The notes under the pieces: model-generated
Database searches by the model: none
Seen by the model: only the letters and a program-made list of their open reading frames with translations
Told to the model about the DNA's origin: nothing
NCBI GenBank assembly: GCA_963724535.1
Contig: CAVRVD010000015.1
Coordinates: 248,001 to 312,000 of the forward strand
DNA length: 64,000 nucleotides
Reading direction: 5' to 3'
From: JADJPO01 sp963724535
GTDB taxonomy: Bacteria; Actinomycetota; Actinomycetes; Actinomycetales; Kineosporiaceae
In this document: in pieces, positions 44,771 through 53,400 of the stretch
Layout of the letters: every line of letters begins with the position of its first letter
Numbering within the stretch: position 1 is the first letter of the stretch
Made by a program: the position numbers and the translations under genes

Positions 44771-44997
44771 GGGTCCTCCAGGACCGAACGCAGGGCCGTG
44801 ATCGGGCTACGCCGGGCCCGTCTTTGGGCCTGGCCTGATGCGCGTGCCCGCCGGCAACCGGCGCGGCGAGCGCCTGCCGGCGACAAGGCACGATCGGCGC
44901 GAGGAGGACGCAGACCCGAGGAGGTCGCGCGGACTTCGCTCATCATGAGTTACCGCCGTTCGCACCATAGCAGCCCTTTCCCCTCCCCCCACGCCGG

Positions 44998-46002
44998 TCA
45001 TGACGACAGCAGCCGCCGGTAGAGGCTCTCGTAGGCATCGACCATCCGATCAGCGCCAAAACGTGTTGCGGCGCAGGCACGGACCGCAAGCCGGTCGAGC
45101 CGGGCCGCGCGGTCGACGGCGACCACAGCCGCGGCGACGTCGTCGACCAGGAATCCGGTCACGCCCTCGTCGACGACCTCGGGCATCGACCCCCGCCGGT
45201 AGGCCACCACCGGTGTGCCGCAGGCCATCGCCTCCACGACGGACAGCCCGAACGGCTCGTCGAAGGCGATCGGATGCAGCAGGACCGCCGCCGACCCGAG
45301 GACTTCGGCGCGCTGTGCCGGCCCGACGGAACCGAGGTACACCACCGACTCCCCATCGATGTGTGGCTGGACATGTGCCGCGAAGTAGGCCTCGTCCTGG
45401 ACGATTCCAGCGATCAGCAGACGCCGGCCCGCCGCACGGGCGATCACTATCGCTTCGGCAGTGCCCTTGTCGGGATGCACCCTGCCGAACACCACCAGGT
45501 CGGTGCCGGGATCCGGGCTGACCGGCAGCGCACCGAGGTCGACTCCATGATGGATGGTCGCCAGGTACTCCAGATCCACGCAGCGATCGGCGTCGGAGAT
45601 GGAAACGTACGCAGACCGCGCCCGTGCGTAGGCCGGCAGGATGCCGCGACCGCTGAACCCGTGAACGGTCGTCAGCAGCGGTGCCTGGCAGTGGTCCGCG
45701 AACGCCAGCGGCAACCAGTCCAGGTGGTTGTGGACCAGGTCGAACGAGCCCGACCGGATGAAGGCATGGGAGACGTGCAGCGCCTCCCACACCCGCCCAT
45801 CGACGCAAGCATCCTCCGCATAGCCCTTCTGGCACACCCCGTCGAGGGTCGCAGCGGTGATCGAGTCCAACGTCGCGAACAGCGTGACGTCGTGGCCCCG
45901 CTTGACCAGGCCCTCGGTGATAAGGCTGGTCACCTGTTCCCAGGGCCCGTAGTGGCGTGGGGGTGTCCGCCACGCCACCGGCCCCAGAATGGCCAGCTTC
46001 AC
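44998..46002 (-). CDS. GT4-family glycosyltransferase
   Basis: 334 residues from the GTG at 46002. It starts with the family pattern KLAILGPVAWRTPPRHYGPWEQVTSLITEGLVKRGHDVTLFA; the donor site includes FGRVHPDKGTAEAIVIARAAG and AFDEPFGLSVVEAMACGTPVVAYRRGSMPEVV. The 227-bp gap to the next gene (44771-44997) holds no gene and could contain a second promoter; the palindrome CTCATCATGAG lies at 44939-44949. Confidence 0.85.
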   Translation of the reverse strand: MKLAILGPVAWRTPPRHYGPWEQVTSLITEGLVKRGHDVTLFATLDSITAATLDGVCQKGYAEDACVDGRVWEALHVSHAFIRSGSFDLVHNHLDWLPLAFADHCQAPLLTTVHGFSGRGILPAYARARSAYVSISDADRCVDLEYLATIHHGVDLGALPVSPDPGTDLVVFGRVHPDKGTAEAIVIARAAGRRLLIAGIVQDEAYFAAHVQPHIDGESVVYLGSVGPAQRAEVLGSAAVLLHPIAFDEPFGLSVVEAMACGTPVVAYRRGSMPEVVDEGVTGFLVDDVAAAVVAVDRAARLDRLAVRACAATRFGADRMVDAYESLYRRLLSS

Positions 46003-46036
46003 GAAACGGTCGCGACGCAGGGCGACCGGCTCGACG

Positions 46037-46258
46037 TCACCTCGAGTCGCTGGGCACGGCCTCGGTCGCGAAAGCCGGCACGGCGACGTTCGCCGGCTCA
46101 CCGTCTGCGCCGATCTCCACCGAGGATGTCACCAGGTAGACCCCGTCCATGGACCATTCCTGCGAGCCGCAGAAGACCCGCTTGCCCACGGCGATGACAC
46201 CGGTCCAGGACTGGCCGTCCAGAGCGCCTCCACGAAGCAGCAGACGCCGTTCGGTCAT
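46037..46258 (-). CDS. Small conserved-looking protein upstream of GT4 gene
   Basis: 73 residues from the ATG at 46258; an in-frame ATG at 46327 adds 23 less protein-like residues. Sequence ERRLLLRGGALDGQSWTGVI to GEPANVAVPAFATE contains a WxG-type turn and a Cys in KRVFCG. No family assigned. It lies 34 bp upstream of the GT4 gene on the same strand and ends the cluster. Confidence 0.4.
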   Translation of the reverse strand: MTERRLLLRGGALDGQSWTGVIAVGKRVFCGSQEWSMDGVYLVTSSVEIGADGEPANVAVPAFATEAVPSDSR

Positions 46259-48022
46259 CTCGTAGTTGGGCGTCGTGCGATAGCTGTTCCTCGCACTCGC
46301 GCCTCGCTCCGATTCCATCAAACCCACTCAGCCCGGGCGATCCATCACCTGAGCGTGCCGGCCGACCGGCCGGTAGACGACGCCAAAGCAACACTCTTCC
46401 CACTGGGAACGGTACACCCCTGGTCAGATACTGGCGCTTCGCAGGTGTGGCCGCACCGAGCTACGCGAGGACGGCCGTCCAACGGGGCAGACCTCCAGGC
46501 ATCTCATAGGACCTGGGTTCGGCGGACTCCGTGGCCGGGACCGGCTCCGTCCCGCCCGGGTTGACGTCGACGACATCCGTCGCGACGCCATCCCGCTGAC
46601 CGGTGACGGCGGCACCGGCTGGCGTCCGGCCTGCGGCGAGCCGCGCTGGGGGTGAGTGCCCACGAGGTGCCTCGGCTGGTTCATGCGGGTGGGCCGGGGG
46701 CGGGGGTCGGCGACGGCCAACGCGTGGGGGGTGCTGCTGGAGCTGTCCGTTGATCTGGCCAGGAACCAGGCGTCGTGGGTGCCGTCATCGACGCGGGCGC
46801 GGCCATTCGGTGGGGTGTGCGGCTGGCGAGCGCCCTGAACCGACTGACCCGTGAGCTAGGGGCGAACGCGGGGGGCGAGGCGAACCTCCTCGTGCGGGTA
46901 CCTGACCTCCGGACGGGTCCGCGGCGTCGGCTGCGGTGATGCGGCGACGGGTGATGCCGGCCGTGGTCGTCGGGGTGGACCTGGCCGAGTCCTCGGATGT
47001 CTGGACGCGTCGCACCGGTCTGGACCTGCTCGCCGCGGCCCTGGACGCCCGTAGCGCGCGGCAGATTGGGGCAGCGGGCTCGTGACCGAGGACGCCGCAG
47101 CGCCCGCTCGGCGCGTGGTGCTGGCGCCGTTGGCGGGTGCGTTGGACCTGATCTGGGACGCGATCCTCGATCTGGCGGACCTGGTCCCGGATCGCAAGCG
47201 GCCACGACGCCTCGACGGACACCTGCGCCACGAACATGCACCCGAATGGGTCGCCCTCGGCGACCACCCGCCGATGCCATCATCATCTGGCGTCAGCTTC
47301 TCGACATCTGACTACGCGGGGTGACGGTATGCACGATCCCGAGGGTCACGCTCGCACAGCAGCAGGACAGCAGTAGGCGGCTACCTTGCTGGTAGGGCGT
47401 CGTTCCTCTGGTCCCGGATGATTGGCACGATTCGCGCCACGCGAGGGACTCACACCCCCAACCCCGTGCTCACGGAACCATCTGCACTAGCCGCGCCAAG
47501 TGTCTTTGAGCACGTCAACCCTCGATGCGCCGCGGTGAGCGCGCCCATCGGCTCGGTATCCGGGGGATCTGCATGCTCGTGGTGACCTCCGCCGTCGAGA
47601 GGTCGGCCTTGGTGGCCAGGACGAGCAAGGACGCTTCCCTGGTCTTGGCCGTCCTGGACGGGGCCTCGGTCGGCTGGCGCGCCTTCACCATGACACCCGC
47701 CGGGCTACGCCTCCTCCAACACCTCCGCCGTGGCCTGTTCGAACCACCCACGACCCGCCACCCCAGCCCACCGCCGATAGCCAGCGCCCGTCCCCGTCGG
47801 CGCCGTGGCCACACATCACAACCAGCCGTGGTCACACATCACAACCAGGAGGCCCAACGCCCAAGCTATTCACACCGGCGATGGGGCGCGACCGGCACGT
47901 CGCGTCCAAGGGTGGAGTTTGCGCCGACGCAGCAGTGATCGTGGCGGTAGCCGTGCTGGAAGCCGTGCGGCAGAACGGACTCGGGTGGCGCTGCGCGCTC
48001 CCCCTGTCGTTGGCTTGTGCCG
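46259..48022. other. Gene-poor stretch with degenerate sequence
   Basis: No gene can be supported over about 1.75 kb. Short open frames exist (for example plus-strand 46940-47084 joined by GTGA to 47082-47324, and plus-strand 47525-47938), but their amino-acid composition is Arg/Pro-rich and no family is recognised. The first part of the 47525 frame faintly recalls DUF397. The stretch contains the left copy of the direct repeat at 47446, so it is probably island-boundary DNA with decayed genes. Confidence 0.5.
47446..47520 (+). repeat. Degenerate copy of the integration-site-like direct repeat (copy A)
   Basis: Starts GGGACTCACACCCCCAACCCC and ends TCTTTGAGCACGTCAACC. It aligns with the 56.1-kb copy over about 70 bp, including AACCCC, GTGCT, GCAC, AGCCGCG and TTGAGCA-GTCAAC, with several mismatches and small gaps. 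It marks the left edge of the TIR/CHAT interval. Confidence 0.5.
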
Positions 48023-48868
48023 TCACGCCGTCACGGCGTGCCCATGTCCGCCGGTGTCCGCCGGAATAGGCCGCAGCAGAGGTGGCACCGGGACGGGAAC
48101 ACCGAGCCCGCCGCCGGGCACCACCAAGCGGGCTCGCTCGGCGGCGTACTGCTGACGGCGCACCCTGCGCACCGCGTCCTGAGACTGCCGTAGCGCCGCG
48201 AGAAGGGGGCCGACCAGGGCGGTGGGCTCGATCGGCTCGTCACGGGGCTGCTCGTCCGGGAGCAGGCCTTCCTGGGCCCGCCGGGTCAGAAGGTTGGCGG
48301 CAACGCCGAACTGCCACTGGACGAGCGAAAGCATGTAGTCGAGCGGGCGATTCATCGCGATGGTGAGGTGACGCAGGATCTGGTCCGTCTGCGCGCTGTC
48401 CATCGCGGCGACGTCCAGCGTCGCCTGTTCGAGAAACTCCCGGAGCCCTTCGCGCCGCAGAGGCGGGCCATACAGCTGCAGATACTCCACCCCGTCGGGC
48501 AGCACAACACCATCCGGGAGGTAGACCCGGACGCGGCGGCTGCTCTGCCGTCCGTCGAAGAACCCCAACTCCCACGGCGTCCACGCCGACCGGGACGCGC
48601 CCTCGCCGATGACCAGCAGGAAGCTCGAGACGTGGCGCATGATCGTCCGCAGGTGCTCCGCCGTTCCCAGGTCGACCTTCTCCCGGTCGAGGATGCCCAC
48701 GCTGTCCTTCCAGTCGACGTACGCGTCGAAGTGGAGGTCGTTCTCGATGTGGTCGTACAACTCCTCAACGAGAGCGCGGTCGGCAAAACGGTGCGACAGA
48801 AAGACGTCGTAGAGTCGGTCCAGCGGCTTGTTCTCCCGACGAGTGGCTACCGGGCCTGTCGACGTCAT
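48023..48868 (-). CDS. TIR-domain protein
   Basis: 281 residues from the ATG at 48868, which has GAGGAGG upstream; the frame is open to 49156 but that part overlaps the neighbour. The TIR domain occupies about residues 18-135: YDVFLSHRFADRALVEELYDHI, AYVDWKDS, SSFLLVIGEGASRSAWTPWELGFFDG, with Glu100 at the NADase catalytic position. The C-terminal half, including PLDYMLSLVQWQFGVAANLL, is helical and unassigned. Bacterial TIR proteins typically cleave NAD+ or make a cyclic ADP-ribose signal during anti-phage defence. It lies downstream of a second TIR gene on the same strand, opposite the CHAT gene. Confidence 0.82.
   Translation of the reverse strand: MTSTGPVATRRENKPLDRLYDVFLSHRFADRALVEELYDHIENDLHFDAYVDWKDSVGILDREKVDLGTAEHLRTIMRHVSSFLLVIGEGASRSAWTPWELGFFDGRQSSRRVRVYLPDGVVLPDGVEYLQLYGPPLRREGLREFLEQATLDVAAMDSAQTDQILRHLTIAMNRPLDYMLSLVQWQFGVAANLLTRRAQEGLLPDEQPRDEPIEPTALVGPLLAALRQSQDAVRRVRRQQYAAERARLVVPGGGLGVPVPVPPLLRPIPADTGGHGHAVTA
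48024..48040 (-). terminator. Perfect hairpin at the TIR-gene stop codon
   Basis: CACGCCG, loop TCA, CGGCGTG: a 7-bp stem over the last codons of the TIR gene. There is no U-tract. It could act as terminator or mRNA 3'-end stabiliser. Confidence 0.3.
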
Positions 48869-49007
48869 CCCGAGCCTCCTCGCGGGTGGTCTTGAATGCC
48901 CCTGTTTGTACCGTCTCGCCGCCTCCAACGGACGACAAGGTGCCGAAGTCCCAGCGTGGAAGCGACAACGGACTATCTGTCTGGGGCATGGTCGGCCTGA
49001 ACGATGA

Positions 49008-49835
49008 TCAACTGATGGTTGGCTCGGCCTGCTCGGGAGGGCACACCCCTCCGCAGTCCTCGACGTAGAGCGTGAGATCGAGCTGATCGAAGGCCACTTC
49101 CGTTCCTGGGGGCGGCGACACAAGAGCGACCCGGGTGGTGACGTCGGAGAGGGCATCGTCGGGGATGGTTTCTCCCTTCACGTCACGGATACTTGGATAA
49201 ACGCCGAGTGCCGTCAGTTCGACGAATGCTCTGTCGAGGCGCATGCCGGTGACGTCCGGGACGATGATCGTCGGTCCGGGCGTCGACGTACCGGGCTCAG
49301 GCGCAGTTGACCCACGCATGAGATAGAGAATTCCGGCCACCACCAAGATGACCAACCCGGGCCCCGCCACCCACCACCATCGGTGCACGCGCCGGACCGG
49401 CACCGGCTGCTTCCGCCCGCCGACCAGATCAGGGGTCGAAGCTCCACCCGATGCCAGCCGCTCCAGCGCGGCCCGGATCTGAGCTACCCCCGGATGGTCG
49501 GCGTTCCCCGACCATCCGGTCAGATCGGCAGTCTGAAGGCGATGGAACGGTAGCGGGACGTCGACGTCCTCGAGCAGGACAGGAACAAGGACGTTGCGGC
49601 TCATCCCCACATCGGCCTCGGCCTTGACCCAGCGCGAGGACGCAGACGAGGTGGACCACAGGACCACGACCGCGTCGGCGTCCTGGAGATGCCGCTGGAT
49701 CTCCTCGTCGTAGGCCTCACCGGCATACAGGCGCGGGTCCCACCAGACTTCCCAGCCGTCGGCCTCGAGCAGCGCAGCTAGTCGCGCCGCCAGGACCTGG
49801 TCTTCACGGGCGTAGGAGATGAACACTTCCTTCAC
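49008..49835 (-). CDS. TIR - transmembrane - PASTA-like protein
   Basis: 275 residues from the GTG at 49835 (GGAGGG upstream); the open frame continues to 49976 without a better start. TIR domain residues 1-130: KEVFISYAREDQVLAARLAALLEADGWEVWWD, catalytic-position Glu73 in SSRWVKAEADVG. A linker leads to one membrane helix at about 153-173 (WWWVAGPGLVILVVAGILYLM) and a C-terminal PASTA-like domain (IIVPDVTGMRLDRAFVELTALGV to SPPPGTEVAFDQLDLTLYVE). The expected topology is TIR inside and PASTA outside. PASTA domains often bind cell-wall muropeptides, so the protein could link a wall signal to NAD+ cleavage. The gap to the other TIR gene is 139 bp. Confidence 0.8.
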   Translation of the reverse strand: MKEVFISYAREDQVLAARLAALLEADGWEVWWDPRLYAGEAYDEEIQRHLQDADAVVVLWSTSSASSRWVKAEADVGMSRNVLVPVLLEDVDVPLPFHRLQTADLTGWSGNADHPGVAQIRAALERLASGGASTPDLVGGRKQPVPVRRVHRWWWVAGPGLVILVVAGILYLMRGSTAPEPGTSTPGPTIIVPDVTGMRLDRAFVELTALGVYPSIRDVKGETIPDDALSDVTTRVALVSPPPGTEVAFDQLDLTLYVEDCGGVCPPEQAEPTIS

Positions 49836-50098
49836 AGCGCCCTCCGAACAACCCTCCGCGCTCGTCCCACCACGATCCAGTGCTGTACGTCCCCCAATCC
49901 GCCGACCCGGCCGACCTGAAGAGCCCCGAAGAGCACGACTCCCCCGATCAACGACATCTGGCACGTAGATGCCCACGCCCTCGTCGACGCCGCCCGCGCC
50001 CTACCCCTGAGCTGAGACCCCGGGACCCCTGCCATCAGGTGGGAGGAACGGCGGTATGTATCAGGGTGGGCGTCCCGTCGACTCTTGAAGACGTGTCC

Positions 50099-50383
50099 AT
50101 GCTGAACGGGATCCAATGGTTGTTCTTCCTGACTCCCCTGTCTGCAATCGTTCTCACTGCTGTGGCGACGCCCGCGGTGGTTGGAGTGTTCCGCCGGAGG
50201 CGAACGCTCCGACCGGAAGACAGTAGACACAGCGACGACCTTGCTTCTGGGTGCCCGGCCCGCGTGACCGGGACCGGCGGCCAAAACGTGAATCATCCCG
50301 CAGGCACTCGGCAGTGTCGTCGCCGACGAACCCGGGCTGGCGGCGTGCTCAAGACCGATCATCGCGGCGGCGGCCGAGCCTGA
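50099..50383 (+). CDS. Small membrane protein candidate upstream of CHAT gene
   Basis: 94 residues from the ATG at 50099. One clear membrane segment near the N-terminus (WLFFLTPLSAIVLTAVATPAVVGVF) is followed by an Arg-rich polar tail. No strong ribosome-binding site and no family, but it is on the same strand and 85 bp before the CHAT gene, so it may be its membrane anchor or regulator. It could also be non-coding. Confidence 0.35.
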   Translation: MLNGIQWLFFLTPLSAIVLTAVATPAVVGVFRRRRTLRPEDSRHSDDLASGCPARVTGTGGQNVNHPAGTRQCRRRRTRAGGVLKTDHRGGGRA

Positions 50384-50468
50384 TGGGTAAGGTTCTCGCG
50401 GACCTTGATCCCGGTATCGTCGGGGTGTCGCGGCGGCGCGGTCGCCGCGGGGGGTGAGGGGGGCCGCG

Positions 50469-53400
50469 ATGGCCAGCGATCTCGTCGTCCGGGGCACCCC
50501 GCTGGTCCGCGACCCGGGTGCCGCACCTGGGGATGACGACCTCGGCCGCTTGTACAGGGGCGACTTCCTCGTCTACGGCGAACGCGGGGCGGCCCGGGTG
50601 GTGCCCTCGGCGCGGGGCGAGCAGGAGCAGGTCTTCCTGGACGGCGAGGACAGCGACGTCGTCGAGATGAGGATGTCGGACGGGAGTGTGCTGTTCCAGC
50701 GGGCCGGGTCGCTGGCCGCCGATCTGCCGCCCGGCAGCCGGGACGCCACGTCGATCCTTTCCCAGGCTGCCCGCGGGGCCTCGCCCGGCCAGGTGGCCTC
50801 GGTGCACCGGATCGAGGCGGCCCTTCCCCCGGAGGTCAACGCGGCGATCGGAGTGCTCAACGGCACTCTGCCGGAGGCCATCGACCGGGATCCGTTGAGC
50901 CGTTCAGCGGCCGCCAAGGTGCTCGACACGGTCGGCTCGCTCCTGGTGGACCCGGCCGCCCGTCGGGCCGCGCTGACCCTCGCGCAGTGGATCGAGAAAC
51001 CCGCGGCGGACGACGACCCTCCCCAGGTCCTGCGCCGCAAGCCGAAGAAGCCCGGCCTCTACCGAGTGGGCGAGTCCCTCGAGCTCGACCCGAGCCAACG
51101 GCTGGACAAGCCCCCGGACGGCGACGGGAAACGGCCGTGGCTGCTGCTCGTGCACGGCACCTTCTCGCACACCGAGGGGGCCTTCAGCCAGCTGCGCAGG
51201 ACCAGGGAGTGGCAGGGCCTGTGCCGGTCGTTCGACGGGCGGATCCTCGCGTTGGAGCACCCGACGTTGTCGAAGACGCCCGCCGAGAACGCCTCTGACA
51301 TCGCTGACCTGCTGCCCGAGGGCGCACCGCTGTCCGTGGTCAGCCACTCCCGCGGCGGCCTGGTCGGCGACGTCCTGTCCCTCGCGGCGACGCAGAATCC
51401 GGTGCTGTCGACCTACTCGGGGCTGACCGCGGAGCAGCACCCCGACGTCGCCGCGCTGCCCGAGCTGCACCGGAAGCTGACCGAGCGTGGGATCCGGGTG
51501 AGCCGTTTCGCCCGGGTGGCGTCGCCGTCACGCGGCACCACCCTCGCCTCCCGGCGGCTCGATGCCTACGCCTCGCTGCTGCTGCGGGCCTTCCAGCTCA
51601 TCCCGGTCTTGCGGGAGACGGGGGTCGCGGCCCTCGTGCGCAAGTTCCTGCTCGCCGTGCTGGAGACCCGTACCGACCCGCGGGTCCTCCCCGGCATCGA
51701 GGCGATGATGCCGTCGTCCCCGCTCGTCCGGATGCTCAACACGACGCACCTGTCCCGATCCGACGGCCTGGCCAGCATCGCCGGGGACGCGGCAGGAGCG
51801 GGCGTCGCCCGGCGGGTCCTGGTCGGGCTCGCCGACGTGTTCTACGGCGGGGCCAACGACTTCGTCGTAGACACCGCGTCGATGACCCACGGCGTGCTCC
51901 GCGACGGCGCCCAGGTGGCACAGTTCACCGGCCCGAAGGTCTCGCACATGTCCTACTTCTCGGCGCAGGACAGCCGCGAGGCGCTGGCGCAGTGGCTGTC
52001 GAGCGACGAACCGTCGGTGCCGCGGTTCGCGCCCGCGGTGACTGCGCGACGTGACCGGGGCCCGGCACGTGGCGGGCGTGATCGGAGCGGTGACGACACG
52101 TCGCCTCTGGTCGTGCTCGTGCCCGACGCCTGGGGCTCGGTCCTCGAGGCGGACGACCCGGAGACCGGGACGATGCAGGTCCGCTGGCCCAGCAGCCAGG
52201 CGATCTCCCGGTACGGCGTCACCGAGGTGCTGGGCGGTGGGAAGCCCGGGCGCGCCGTCCGGCTCGTCGACGCCTACGACGGCCTGACCGATGCGCTGGC
52301 CGAGGTCGGGCCGGTGACGCCCGTGCCGTGGGACGCCCGGCAGGACGTGCGGGAGGCGATCGACGCCTTCTGGTGCACCTTCGACGCGGCCGCGGACGCC
52401 GCGGGCCGCAGCGGGGCAACGACCGCTCGCCCGGTCCACGTCGTCGCGCACGGCGCCGGCGGGCTCGTCGTCCTGCTCGCCCGGGTCCGGGGACGCTCGT
52501 CGTCCCAGCCCCCGGCGGGCGCGGACCCGGCCGGGCAGGCCGACGACGACTGGAAGTGGATGCGACGCCAGGGCGGGCACTGCGTCCTGCTCAGCCCGCC
52601 GCTCGACGGGGCGGCCAGCGCGGATGCCCGCCTGTCCGGCCTGGACGAGCTGAGCCAGACGCTGACGCTCCTCGACCCCACCCTGGCCACCGAGGACCTG
52701 CGCCGGCTGTGGGCCGCCTGCCCCGGGGTGACGATGCAGTCGACCGACGTCGCCCGAGGACCCGCCTGGCGCGACCTGCCCGCGTCGGCGCCCGACTGGT
52801 GGAGCGGGATCAGTCTCGTCTACGGCGTCGGCGCGCTGACCCCGACGCACGACACGGCGAACCCCGACAGGCTGGTCAACGCGTTCGGAGATGCCAACGT
52901 CACGTGGCCGCAGCGGAGCCGGCCCGGTGCCCGCGTCTGGTTCGCCGCCGGATCCGCGTGGGCGATGCTGCAGGACCCGGCGGACTGCACGGCGATCGCT
53001 GCGCTCGTGCGGGGCGCGCGTCCCCGCGGCCTGCTCGGGTCCGCCCCGGACGTCGGCGAGGCCCGGACGGCGCAGCTATGGCGATCGTCGCGGGGCCTCA
53101 TGCTCTTCCCTACCGGCGAGGACCTCGTGCGAGTGGCCCTGCACGGGACGTCGGCGCGTCGACCGGCGCGCCCGACGCTGCGCGTCAGCGTCGTCCACGG
53201 CGACCTCGACGCTCTCGGCGTCCCCGTGCTCGTGGGCACGTACGACGGCACGCCGATCGCCGGCGCCGAGAAGCGGGTCGACCGCATGCTGCGGGGGGCG
53301 CTGGAACGCCGCGTGCTGCTCGGCCAGTACCCGGGCCCGGCGGGGACCGTCGCCACGTTCCCCGACGAGACCGGGGCGGTGCAGGCCGCCGTCCTCGGCC

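Noticed and set aside
47525..47938. DUF397-like gene
   Set aside because: Only the first 50 residues faintly recall DUF397 (RTSKD followed by WRAF); the rest is Arg/Pro-rich, and no helix-turn-helix partner gene is adjacent.
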